This document shows positions 1-7,248 of a stretch of 44,560 bases of DNA, in pieces. How positions within the stretch are numbered: position 1 is the first letter of the stretch; each line of letters opens with the position of its first letter. The stretch covers positions 783 to 45,342 of IMG/VR virus record IMGVR_UViG_3300010233_000051, one strand, 5' to 3'. This DNA is from a virus. Both the position numbers and the translations under genes were made by a program. The notes beneath the pieces were generated by a model that was given only the letters and a program-made list of their open reading frames with translations, did not search any database and was not told the origin of the DNA.

Positions 1-138
1 CAATTTGTTTCTGATCAACAGTTAATCTTAGTGTCATATAATCAATTTTAGAAGTGACAAATGAAATGAACTCAAGCTCGAGTAGAATTGCACTATGCAA
101 TCGGACTCGGAATAAGACATGTATTGGTGAATCTACTA

Positions 139-179
139 ATATACCTCACGTATTTTGATGGACGCGTGAGGTATATTTT
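139..179 (+). terminator. Intrinsic terminator
   Basis: A perfect 12-bp stem (139-150 with 165-176) with a 14-base loop runs into TTTT. It presumably ends a transcript entering from the left. Bases 1-138 contain no convincing gene; a small hairpin TTGCA-cta-TGCAA lies near position 98-110. Confidence 0.8.
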
Positions 180-185
180 AACTTA

Positions 186-293
186 TTTCTATCCAGTAAG
201 GAGGGATTAATACTGCTCAGAGAGAAATACGTAAAGATGCAGTTGAAATCTATAACCAGGGAATTAGAGTTAACCCTCTCTTCTGGAAAGAAA
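186..293 (+). repeat. Hairpin-bracketed element 1
   Basis: The left arm TTTCTATCCAG (186) pairs with the right arm CTGGAAAGAAA (283-293) with one mismatch, and the adjoining GAGGG pairs with CCCTC. About 70 non-coding bases lie between. It is the first of eight such elements in the window. It sits just upstream of the first gene and may act as a structured leader or processing signal. Function unknown. Confidence 0.6.
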
Positions 294-324
294 ACTCATT
301 ACTAATCTTTAAACATTAATTCTT

Positions 325-552
325 ATGTATTACTTATACTCAAGAGAACCAGGACTTGAATATGGGCCATTTACAGCCAATTCTAGACAGGATGCTATTA
401 AAGTAGTACATAGGGCTCTAAAGAGAGATATTGGCCCGCCATCCTATGTTAAAACGCTTATAAATGAGCTTGAGGATAATTCAGATCAACTTAAAGAACT
501 CACACAAACTGAAATTGACAATATTAAACGTAATTATTCATCTCTAAAATAA
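325..552 (+). CDS. Small phage protein, unknown
   Basis: This 75-aa soluble protein has an N-terminal stretch MYYLYSREPGLEYGPF and a charged C-terminal half. The ATG follows an A/T-rich CTTTAAACATTAA motif of the kind seen before most genes here. No family recognised. Confidence 0.7.
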   Translation: MYYLYSREPGLEYGPFTANSRQDAIKVVHRALKRDIGPPSYVKTLINELEDNSDQLKELTQTEIDNIKRNYSSLK

Positions 553-557
553 CATTT

Positions 558-1154
558 ATGCTTTCTCTTTCTTGTTCTAATCTTATTAAACAGAGCGCCA
601 AACAAATATGTTTTATTCGTAATAAAGCAAAAAAAGCTATAGTTACTAAAGCACAAATAGCTGGTAATAAAAGTGCTGAAAAGAATAGTAAGAGTGAATA
701 TAAGGAGATGAGAGGTTGTTATGAAGCAGATAAATTCATTTTGTTCTATTGTTACGATGAAATACAAATTAGTGGTAAAAAACTAACATTTATTGAACAT
801 AAGATGGCTAATGATCCACAAGAGTGGTATTTTCATCAATGTTTATTACAATGTGCATTTTATTTAGCTTTAGCCCTTGAAAATACTAATACAGTATTAT
901 TCACATCTAAGTTTTATCAAAAACAAGGAAATCCATTTTTAGTATTAGATACTGATCCGTTTACTATTATACATTTCAAGTTAATGTTTGGAAAAGCTTT
1001 GTATTCTATTACTATTACTGACGCTAAAGAGATTATTAATTTCTTTATAGAGAAGGGGCGCGCCTCACTATCATATGAGTTAGCAATAGAGTGGGATAAA
1101 CAATATAAACATAAAGAATATAAAGTTTTATCTCCATTTATTCATTATCAATAA
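558..1154 (+). CDS. Probable PD-(D/E)XK nuclease
   Basis: This 198-aa protein has D67 followed by E80-H-K82 in a hydrophobic strand (LTFIEHK). A helix with repeated Q and Y (QCLLQCAFYLAL) follows. That order, D...(E)xK...QxxxY, is the signature of Cas4/RecB-type PD-(D/E)XK nucleases. The N-terminal 50 residues are basic. If real, it would process DNA ends during phage recombination or host DNA breakdown. The family call rests on motif reading only; a profile search is the test. Confidence 0.5.
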   Translation: MLSLSCSNLIKQSAKQICFIRNKAKKAIVTKAQIAGNKSAEKNSKSEYKEMRGCYEADKFILFYCYDEIQISGKKLTFIEHKMANDPQEWYFHQCLLQCAFYLALALENTNTVLFTSKFYQKQGNPFLVLDTDPFTIIHFKLMFGKALYSITITDAKEIINFFIEKGRASLSYELAIEWDKQYKHKEYKVLSPFIHYQ

Positions 1155-1183
1155 ATTCATTCACATTCTAAAATTCATTAATC

Positions 1184-1354
1184 ATGCACAAATACACAAT
1201 ACATAGTTCTGGAGATACAACAAAAACAACAGGTGAGATTCTTTCAAAAGATCTTAAAGAAGCACAATTTGCTATAAAACAAATTAATGAACGCATTAAG
1301 TTGAATATAGTAGGAACGGCTCCTTCTCTTGGTATTATAAGTAAGATTTCATAA
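1184..1354 (+). CDS. Small phage protein, unknown
   Basis: This 56-aa ORF has a clear gene-start motif (TTCTAAAATTCA) 12 bases before its ATG. It fills the gap between its neighbours. The sequence is basic and soluble (MHKYTIHSSGDTTKTTG...). No family recognised. Confidence 0.65.
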   Translation: MHKYTIHSSGDTTKTTGEILSKDLKEAQFAIKQINERIKLNIVGTAPSLGIISKIS

Positions 1355-1375
1355 CATTTCTAAAACAAAACTATT

Positions 1376-2137
1376 ATGTGGTATTTCATTATTATTTATT
1401 TAATTGGTGTTATTATTGCTTATATTTGTGGTGTAATGTATTGGCGTGGTCAAAATTATACACAAATAATATGGTCTGAACATGGTTCATTTTGGAGGCG
1501 TATGTCATTACTTTCTTGGCTTCAAGTACTTGCTATATTATTAGGATTTAGTAAAAGTATGAAATTTCCTAAATCCTGGAAAGAAGTATTTATTCCTATT
1601 TTACTAATAAGCGTATCATTTACTAGTTTTAGTCAGGATTGTCCAAGGGGCGGCGACAATAAGAATTCTAAGCTTCAACACCAAGATTCTTTGAAGAATA
1701 GGGTAGATGTACCTAAACAGTATAATCATGTCTCATTTCAAGAATTAGCGGCCTTTACTGTCAATTCTACACATCTATTACAGGCAGTTACTTTAAAAGG
1801 ATATGTTTTAGATATTAAACCAGGAGGCGCCGAAAGTTGTAATTGTCATACTACAGATCAAACAAAGTGGGATTCACATATTGTATTAGTAGCAGATAGT
1901 ACTGTAACTACACAGTGTGACGCTATAGTTTGTGAAGTTACACAATATTCAAGACAGTATATTGGTTTAACCACAGCTGAACTTAAAAAGAAATTCCTAC
2001 ACAAGTATGTCATAGTTCAAGGGTACTTATTCTGCGATAAGGAGCATTTCACAATGTCTAAAGCTGATAAATGTCATCCTAATAATTGTTATCGTGCTAC
2101 GACGTATGAGATACATCCAGTTTTTAATATACATTGA
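1376..2137 (+). CDS. Membrane-anchored OB-fold-like protein
   Basis: This 253-aa protein has a first transmembrane segment at residues 3-21 and a second hydrophobic segment near 68-82 ending in SFSQD, then a ~140-residue exported domain. The domain contains SCNCHTTDQTKWDSHIVL, an IVCEVT strand, VIVQGYLFCDKEHF and ends TTYEIHPVF. This pattern (paired Cys, D-x-HI, V-x-G-x-L-x-x-D-x-EH, EIHP) recurs in a bacterial family of unknown function that looks like an OB-fold. It probably acts in the periplasm. Role in infection unknown. Confidence 0.6.
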   Translation: MWYFIIIYLIGVIIAYICGVMYWRGQNYTQIIWSEHGSFWRRMSLLSWLQVLAILLGFSKSMKFPKSWKEVFIPILLISVSFTSFSQDCPRGGDNKNSKLQHQDSLKNRVDVPKQYNHVSFQELAAFTVNSTHLLQAVTLKGYVLDIKPGGAESCNCHTTDQTKWDSHIVLVADSTVTTQCDAIVCEVTQYSRQYIGLTTAELKKKFLHKYVIVQGYLFCDKEHFTMSKADKCHPNNCYRATTYEIHPVFNIH

Positions 2138-2175
2138 TATTCTTCATGTGGATATACGTAAACTCTATTGAAAAT

Positions 2176-2279
2176 ATCTTTCCAGTAAGAGGGTGGCAAA
2201 ACGTAAGTGTGTAGTCCAGCCAGTCTAAGGATTAGAAATCTAAGAACCTGAGTGTTATACAGCCTTCTTCTGGAAAGAT
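2176..2279 (+). repeat. Hairpin-bracketed element 2
   Basis: The left arm ATCTTTCCAGTAAGAGGG (2176) pairs with AGCCTTCTTCTGGAAAGAT (2261-2279). The ~65 internal bases include a short hairpin TTAGAAATCTAA. It lies between two genes, in the same direction as transcription. Confidence 0.7.
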
Positions 2280-2321
2280 TATTTATTAAACATTTATTAT
2301 TAATCTTTTAAAATCAATTTT

Positions 2322-2708
2322 ATGTGTATTTTTATTATTATCCTGGTTTCGATTATATGTGTATTTGTTGGTTGGTTTATAATGCAAGATTCTCCTATAT
2401 TTGATAAAGAAACATCTAGAGAATTAGCTAATTATCAAAAATATATAGCTGGTGAATTAGTTGTTTATAATAATCATTATGCACAAATTATAAAAATTAT
2501 TGATACAGATCCACATTGTTATGCTTCTGCTAATGGTATCGTTAGCTTTTATGATATTTATTTATTATTAGATACAGGCTTTCAAATAGTAATTGATGGA
2601 GATCACTTTGATGATAATGTAACAAAATGTAAAGATAAGTTAATTTATTCAGATATATATGAGCATAGATTAGCAAAAGAGATTGATAATTTATTATTAA
2701 CTATTTAA
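2322..2708 (+). CDS. Membrane-anchored small protein
   Basis: This 128-aa protein has an N-terminal transmembrane helix (residues 2-20), then a soluble acidic domain of ~105 residues with alternating hydrophobic strands (GELVVYNNHYAQIIKII; DIYLLLDTGFQIVIDG). The start is fixed by TCTTTTAAAATCAATTTT just before the ATG. No family recognised. Confidence 0.7.
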   Translation: MCIFIIILVSIICVFVGWFIMQDSPIFDKETSRELANYQKYIAGELVVYNNHYAQIIKIIDTDPHCYASANGIVSFYDIYLLLDTGFQIVIDGDHFDDNVTKCKDKLIYSDIYEHRLAKEIDNLLLTI

Positions 2709-2719
2709 AATCAACGTTT

Positions 2720-2920
2720 ATGAAACACTTATCAATAATAATAGTTATCATAATGTGTCTAGCTTGGCTAACTGTAGCTTACATATTATGTCATTTACCA
2801 AATGCTACAGAGTTACTTAAGTTTGTAGTGTTTATAGTATCAGGATTTGTATTAGTAATCACAGTAATATGTGTTTTACTACATGTTGATGCTTTTAGTA
2901 AAGACACACGTTCTTATTAA
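2720..2920 (+). CDS. Two-helix membrane protein
   Basis: This 66-aa protein is almost entirely two hydrophobic helices (residues 3-24 and 33-55) with a short charged tail. A TTTAAAATCAA motif precedes the start. A right-type dispersed site (CTTCTGGACAG) follows the stop directly. Confidence 0.65.
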   Translation: MKHLSIIIVIIMCLAWLTVAYILCHLPNATELLKFVVFIVSGFVLVITVICVLLHVDAFSKDTRSY

Positions 2921-2955
2921 ACCTTTCTTCTGGACAGACTTAAAACTTACAAATC

Positions 2956-3204
2956 ATGACAGATAAACAATTAGAGTTTCTTAAATCTTTAAAGAAAGGA
3001 GATAGAATAACTTTAGATTATGGGCATAGTAAATATGTTAAAAAGATCTTAGAAAACAATATAGTAGAAGAAACACTTACTATTCGTATATGTGGTTCTA
3101 CAGAAGCTTTTTATTATACTGGGTATAACTTTACAAACTCTCGTTTAGCTCCTTTACGTATTCTTGGATTTACATTTGGTACTGGTAGAGCTAAAAGACA
3201 TTAG
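2956..3204 (+). CDS. Small basic phage protein
   Basis: This 82-aa protein begins MTDKQLEFLKSLKKGDRITLDYG and ends in a basic tail (GTGRAKRH). The N-terminal helix followed by a G-D-R-I-T-L turn suggests a small beta-barrel-like nucleic-acid binder, but no family is recognised. Confidence 0.65.
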   Translation: MTDKQLEFLKSLKKGDRITLDYGHSKYVKKILENNIVEETLTIRICGSTEAFYYTGYNFTNSRLAPLRILGFTFGTGRAKRH

Positions 3205-3205
3205 T

Positions 3206-3358
3206 TTCTATCCAGTAAGATGGATTTATTATTCACATACAAAAACAATTTTATGCAAATTGCAATTACAATACTTTTATTAGCAGGTATACCTGCTGCT
3301 GCTTTTCTTCTTTACAGAGGGTATAAAGATAATTATTAATCCCTTTTACTGGAAAGAT
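3206..3358 (+). repeat. Hairpin-bracketed element 3 around a mini-gene
   Basis: The left arm TTTCTATCCAGTAAGATGG and the right arm CCCTTTTACTGGAAAGA bracket about 120 bases. Unlike the other seven bracketed elements, the interior holds a 28-codon ORF (3253-3339). Confidence 0.5.
3253..3339 (+). CDS. 28-aa single-helix membrane peptide
   Basis: MQIAITILLLAGIPAAAFLL is a complete transmembrane helix followed by a basic/aromatic tail (YRGYKDNY). It lies inside bracket element 3. Similar tiny membrane peptides occur elsewhere in the window (13884). Coding status is probable, not proven. Confidence 0.45.
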   Translation: MQIAITILLLAGIPAAAFLLYRGYKDNY

Positions 3359-3387
3359 CATTTCATCACATTCTAAAATCATTCAAA

Positions 3388-3534
3388 ATGTCAAAACTAA
3401 CACAAGACAAAGAACAACTAGACTTAGATCTAGCTGCTCGTAAAATAACCAGAGAGCAATATGAACAAGCTCTTGCTTTACTTCTCATTGAAACTGATGA
3501 ACCACTTTTATTAGTAGGAACATCACATTGTTAA
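3388..3534 (+). CDS. Small acidic protein, unknown
   Basis: This 48-aa protein (MSKLTQDKEQLDLDLAARK...) has a SHOCT-like short helix pair (ITREQYEQALALLL). The start follows TTCTAAAATCATT. No family recognised with confidence. Confidence 0.6.
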   Translation: MSKLTQDKEQLDLDLAARKITREQYEQALALLLIETDEPLLLVGTSHC

Positions 3535-3552
3535 TCTTTTAATATTATTTTT

Positions 3553-4047
3553 ATGGCTTCTTATTCACAAGACGAAATTGACATTATCATTCATTGTGTT
3601 GAAAATTACAAACCTTTACGTGTTGCCTACGAAGAGGCTTCAAAAAAGTTAAATAGATCATTTGTGGGAATACGTGATTTTTATACACAACACATTAGAC
3701 CTACGAGAAAAAGAATATCAGAACGGCCTTTTACAACGGAGGAAGATCAGATAATTCGTAAGTGTGTAGAATCTAATTATACTAATTTACAGTATGCTTT
3801 TAAATTAGCTACTGATCAGTTACGTGATAGAAGTTTAACTTCAATTAATAAACGTTGGTATAATTCCTTACGAAATAGTTCTGCAATTTATGGTATGATT
3901 TCTTCGAATAGTGCTATAGCAAATGTAAAAAACACACCACGTCCAAAAGAAGATAGTATGCCATTAACAGTAGCGTTATTAGCAATACAACAATTAACTA
4001 AAGACGAGAGAATTATGGTTATTAATCAAATAATGATTATGAACTAA
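3553..4047 (+). CDS. Myb/SANT-like DNA-binding protein
   Basis: This 164-aa protein has two tandem repeats, each starting with an F/Y-(T/S)-x-(E/D)-E/D motif. Repeat 1 is YSQDEIDIIIHCVENY and repeat 2 is PFTTEEDQIIRKCVESN. Each is followed by a second helix and a basic recognition helix (RSFVGIRDFY; RSLTSINKRWYNSLR). This is the layout of Myb/SANT helix-turn-helix domains. It may regulate phage or host genes. A right-type dispersed site follows the stop. Confidence 0.6.
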   Translation: MASYSQDEIDIIIHCVENYKPLRVAYEEASKKLNRSFVGIRDFYTQHIRPTRKRISERPFTTEEDQIIRKCVESNYTNLQYAFKLATDQLRDRSLTSINKRWYNSLRNSSAIYGMISSNSAIANVKNTPRPKEDSMPLTVALLAIQQLTKDERIMVINQIMIMN

Positions 4048-4205
4048 TCCCTCTTTCTGGAAAGAAGCTATCCACTAAGCAATAAATTAGTGGACGTGTA
4101 AAAGTTGTATAGCCGTCCTCTATACAAATACGTAAACAAATAGTTGAAGTTAACTAAACCGGTTATCGCCTGTTACTTAGCTATGGGCACTTTTTATTTC
4201 TTCAC
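4048..4205 (+). ncRNA. Structured RNA with possible pseudoknot
   Basis: After the CTCTTTCTGGAAAG site (4050) come two perfect hairpins. Stem CCACTAA/TTAGTGG is 4072-4078 with 4087-4093. Stem TTGTATAG/CTATACAA is 4105-4112 with 4120-4127. GGACG (4092-4096) is complementary to CGTCC (4114-4118) in the second loop, which would make a pseudoknot. A TAGTT/AACTA hairpin and the palindrome AACCGGTT follow, ending in CACTTTTTAT. No known RNA family recognised. Confidence 0.5.
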
Positions 4206-4220
4206 TTCTAAAACTATTTT

Positions 4221-4403
4221 ATGATTTTTATTTTAGTGTGTGTTATTGTTGGTATCATATGCATTATGCTTTTTATGGATCCACCAAGAATAGTACGACA
4301 ATTAGTAAATAAATATTGGTTATTTGGAAGTTTAATTGTCTGTCTAGCATTAGCGCTTTTAATTCTCTTTCATTTTCAACCACCTACTTGTAATTGTAAA
4401 TAA
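4221..4403 (+). CDS. Two-helix membrane protein
   Basis: This 60-aa protein has helices at residues 2-18 and 33-52 and a Cys-containing tail (PPTCNCK). It is followed 7 bases later by another membrane gene. No family recognised. Confidence 0.6.
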   Translation: MIFILVCVIVGIICIMLFMDPPRIVRQLVNKYWLFGSLIVCLALALLILFHFQPPTCNCK

Positions 4404-4410
4404 CTTTCTT

Positions 4411-4662
4411 ATGCTCATCGTCTATTACAAATTAAAGAAACAACTGAATCTGATGATTCTCTTAAACGTTCTGTATTGTATTATAGGATTATCTGTTCTT
4501 ACCTATTACTGGATAGATGATTCTATTGATATAATTTCTTCATGGTTTACTCTTTCCAGAAAAGAGGAGCCGCCCCTTTATCATTATGATGAAACCTGGA
4601 TAAAACATCATAAGCGAGCTTATACACAAATATATTCAGTTAATGCAAAACAAACAGATTAA
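4411..4662 (+). CDS. Single-helix membrane protein
   Basis: This 83-aa protein has one transmembrane segment (about residues 14-33) and a charged C-terminal domain. The coding sequence contains a left-type dispersed site (CTTTCCAGAAAAGAGG, 4552) followed at once by the GC-rich word GGAGCCGCCCC. Confidence 0.6.
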   Translation: MLIVYYKLKKQLNLMILLNVLYCIIGLSVLTYYWIDDSIDIISSWFTLSRKEEPPLYHYDETWIKHHKRAYTQIYSVNAKQTD

Positions 4663-4933
4663 AATAGTGGTTATAGGTAGACTTAGGGAACCTACATTAA
4701 GGTGCAATGCCTTATTTCCTTCTTTTCTGGAAAGATTTGAGTTCGAGACTCAAAGGAAAACTGAAGAGGCAATCTTCTAAAAACGATAATATCGTTAAAC
4801 AATTACCAAAACACTCATACAATATGAGTTAGAGAAGGCGCGCCCTTACTCAAAAAAAAAGAAAGTAGGAAATGCTAGATAAGTGACTTCAAGCGCCTAC
4901 TTTTTAACTTAGAAACAATTTAAAATCTATTAT
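4663..4933 (+). ncRNA. Multi-hairpin non-coding region
   Basis: These 271 bases without a gene hold a run of compact hairpins: TAAGG/CCTTA, TTTGAGT/ACTCAAA, AACGAT-aat-ATCGTT and ACTCAT-acaat-ATGAGT. The 8-base palindrome GGCGCGCC (4837) follows, and the region ends in a terminator. A right-type dispersed site sits at 4720. The regular spacing suggests one folded transcript. Family unknown. Confidence 0.5.
4858..4905 (+). terminator. Intrinsic terminator, probably bidirectional
   Basis: AAGTAGG (4863) pairs with CCTACTT (4896-4902). An A-run precedes and a T-run follows, so the stem can extend through A/T pairs and work in both directions. Confidence 0.65.
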
Positions 4934-5164
4934 ATGGCACAACAAACTGAAAGATCAATAGGAGAGTATTTTAATGAGATCGAAAATGATGTAATTAGAT
5001 CTAAAGCTATAAAGAATGCTATAGATCAGGGGAGATCTTTAATGGACATGAAAGCTAATTCTCTTTCTAGTGCCATAAATAAAGGAATGAATTGGGCAGC
5101 TACTCCAGAAGGTAGTAGTTATTGGAATATTATCTGTACAAAAGCTCAAAAAGAACAAATATGA
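4934..5164 (+). CDS. Small phage paralog (TPEGxxYW family), copy 1
   Basis: This 76-aa acidic protein ends in a conserved block: AINKGMNWAATPEGSSYWN. Two more copies of the block occur at 5161-5352 (FVWSNTKQGHEYWRAL) and 7027-7221 (FTWSKTPEGKDFWSHL). The stop overlaps the start of copy 2 (ATGA), so the two are translationally coupled. Function unknown. Confidence 0.75.
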   Translation: MAQQTERSIGEYFNEIENDVIRSKAIKNAIDQGRSLMDMKANSLSSAINKGMNWAATPEGSSYWNIICTKAQKEQI

Positions 5165-5352
5165 GACCTATTTACGATTTAGTTAACGACGTAGAAGATG
5201 ATGAAGTAAGAAAGAATCTTCTTGAGAATATACCAACTCATAAATTAAATGAGTTAAAAAAGAAATTAAGTATTAGTAGTTTATTTGTTTGGTCTAATAC
5301 AAAACAAGGTCATGAATATTGGAGAGCTCTTTCTAACAAGTATTCTAAATAA
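5161..5352 (+). CDS. Small phage paralog, copy 2
   Basis: This 63-aa protein starts at the ATG that overlaps the upstream TGA; an upstream in-frame start at 5122 would sit inside copy 1. It shares the terminal W-x-x-T-x-x-G-x-x-Y-W-R block with copies 1 and 3. A right-type dispersed site follows the stop. Confidence 0.75.
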   Translation: MRPIYDLVNDVEDDEVRKNLLENIPTHKLNELKKKLSISSLFVWSNTKQGHEYWRALSNKYSK

Positions 5353-5404
5353 AACCATCTTTCTGGAAAGACATTAATTTTCTAACACTTTAAAATTAAA
5401 TTCT

Positions 5405-6460
5405 ATGTACAAAGCAATATTAATAACAAGACAAGATAATTATGCATATACTACTGGAGATTTGGTGCAATGTTGTAACACAAAGTATAACAGCCAATTT
5501 CCTTTAAATACTGTTATGTTTGCTCCACAAGATAGGAGTAAAATGGGAGCAGTTGAAGGTTGGGATAGAAAACATCTAATCATTACTTCTGATGAAGAGA
5601 TAAAGGAAGGTGATTATGTATATTCTGATATATGGAAACAGATATATCATGCAGTAAAGAAATTTGAATCCGGTCAAGGATTTGAATTTGATAAGGGTTA
5701 TGCATATACAGGAGGTGATAAACTCTCTAAAATCATAGCTTCAACCAATCCAGAGCATCATCTTTCCGGAATAGAATCTGTATCCATACAACAATGGATA
5801 GATGCAGGATGTCCTGAAGAGGTTAATCTCCTTACAGAGTATAAAGAAGATCTTCAAGCTGATATTATGGGTGGTAAGGAGCTTCTAAAGTTAGTCAACA
5901 ATCAAGTTACAATAGTACCTAAGAAGAAAGCTCAATGGGAAGATAAAGTATTTCAAGCTACTTCTGAGAAGAAAATTGAAGTTCCCTGTTCTGATAGCAA
6001 TGAACAATGTAAACATTATGTAGCAGTTACTAATGATACAGAACCAGAACTTGAAATAGAAGTAAATGGTTGTTTTTCTGGTCCAGGAGTAAGTGAAATT
6101 TCTGTAATAGAGGCGATAGTTGATATGGCTGAAGATAAGGGTTGGCATTTTGGTGGCGGAACCAATGTCTATACAGAGATAATAGAACCAGATGTAGAAC
6201 AATTGGCTAAACAATCAGCAAAAGATAATGAAGCTTGGAAAGGTGGTCCATTTTCAATAAGAGAACAAAACTATGAGTATTTATTTGAGGAGGGATTTAA
6301 AGCTGGTTGGGCTGCTAATCCTAATAAGTTTACTTCAGAAGATATGATTTCATATTTTAAATTTTGTAATGCTCGTTCTATTTCAGGAAATCCTTCTGAT
6401 AAAGCTTTAGCGGTATGGTTAGTCGAATATGAACTTGAAAAACTTAAAACTAAACTATAA
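5405..6460 (+). CDS. Phage protein, multidomain, unknown
   Basis: This 351-aa protein has an N-terminal ~140-residue domain with alternating strands and the segment KIIASTNPEHHLSGIESV, a form repeatedly seen in phages of Bacteroidota. A charged linker follows (VPKKKAQWEDKVF). The C-terminal part contains FEEGFKAGWAANPNKFTSED, resembling the G-x-x-A...NP block of small ribosome-modulation-factor-like proteins. No enzymatic motif seen. Confidence 0.7.
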   Translation: MYKAILITRQDNYAYTTGDLVQCCNTKYNSQFPLNTVMFAPQDRSKMGAVEGWDRKHLIITSDEEIKEGDYVYSDIWKQIYHAVKKFESGQGFEFDKGYAYTGGDKLSKIIASTNPEHHLSGIESVSIQQWIDAGCPEEVNLLTEYKEDLQADIMGGKELLKLVNNQVTIVPKKKAQWEDKVFQATSEKKIEVPCSDSNEQCKHYVAVTNDTEPELEIEVNGCFSGPGVSEISVIEAIVDMAEDKGWHFGGGTNVYTEIIEPDVEQLAKQSAKDNEAWKGGPFSIREQNYEYLFEEGFKAGWAANPNKFTSEDMISYFKFCNARSISGNPSDKALAVWLVEYELEKLKTKL

Positions 6461-6481
6461 CTTCACTTTTAAAATCAAATT

Positions 6482-6871
6482 ATGTTAAATACAACTAAAG
6501 CCTTTAATGAAGGTAAAACTTGTTATGAGAATGGAGGATCTATAACAAATAATCCTTATGCATTTACTCATGAAGATCATACAGCTTGGGCTTTTGGGTT
6601 TAGTATTACAGAACGTAATGCTGAAGAAGATGCTGACTTTATAGAGACAGAAGTTGTTTATGGTGATTCAGTCTTTCCAGAAAGAGGGGCTCCTATTAGT
6701 GATAATGAGCCTATTTCTGAAGCAGCAGCATGGCAATTATTGATAGATGAATGTGCAATTCCTGCTCCTGTTAGTATCTTTGAAGCTATAGCAATGGAGC
6801 CGCTCCTTGAAGAAATAGATGTTTCTACTGTTATAGATTTAGTAGAGAATGATGATTACTTTATTGAATAA
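6482..6871 (+). CDS. RMF-like small protein
   Basis: This 129-aa protein's first 40 residues read AFNEGKTCYENGGSITNNPY followed by AWAFGF. That is the AF-x-x-G...NPY...AW-x-x-GF pattern of ribosome modulation factor-like domains. The remainder is strongly acidic. The gene carries a dispersed site (CTTTCCAGAAAGAGG, 6674) and the palindrome-like GGAGCCGCTCC (6796). The role of the RMF-like fold here is uncertain. Confidence 0.6.
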   Translation: MLNTTKAFNEGKTCYENGGSITNNPYAFTHEDHTAWAFGFSITERNAEEDADFIETEVVYGDSVFPERGAPISDNEPISEAAAWQLLIDECAIPAPVSIFEAIAMEPLLEEIDVSTVIDLVENDDYFIE

Positions 6872-7012
6872 GTCTATCCAGTAAGAAGGTTATAGGTGTG
6901 TAGCTAACGATGATATGAATAGGAAAAGCTAATCCTGTTTTAATCTGTAGTTAGTGAGGTTTAAAGGCCTAGGACAACATAGCAAACACTTGACCTTCTT
7001 ACTGGAAAGATT
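6872..7012 (+). repeat. Hairpin-bracketed element 4
   Basis: The left arm CTATCCAGTAAGAAGGT (6874) pairs with ACCTTCTTACTGGAAAGA (6993-7010), nearly perfectly. Inside, CTAAC...GTTAG encloses AATAGGA/TCCTGTT (7 bp with one G-U), so a branched RNA is likely. No ORF inside. Confidence 0.7.
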
Positions 7013-7026
7013 AAAATCACAAAAAT

Positions 7027-7221
7027 ATGAAACCAATAACAGAATGGTTCAAAGAAATAAAAGATCCAGACATAGCAGCTAAAGCATTTAATAACTTCTG
7101 GAATGAAGAAAGTAAAGATGAATTAGTAGGTTCAGTTTTTAGCGCTATTTGTTACGGATTTACTTGGAGCAAAACACCAGAAGGAAAAGATTTTTGGAGT
7201 CATTTAGAAAATTATATGTAA
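7027..7221 (+). CDS. Small phage paralog, copy 3
   Basis: This 64-aa acidic protein ends GFTWSKTPEGKDFWSHLENYM, the same block as in 4934-5164 and 5161-5352. It starts immediately upstream of the Ro60-like gene. Confidence 0.75.
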   Translation: MKPITEWFKEIKDPDIAAKAFNNFWNEESKDELVGSVFSAICYGFTWSKTPEGKDFWSHLENYM

Positions 7222-7248
7222 TTTATTAACTTTTAAAAAATAAGACGT

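Noticed and set aside
5891-6214. 107-aa minus-strand open frame
   Set aside because: Mirror of the 5405-6460 gene; rich in F/Y from antisense reading, no supporting signals.
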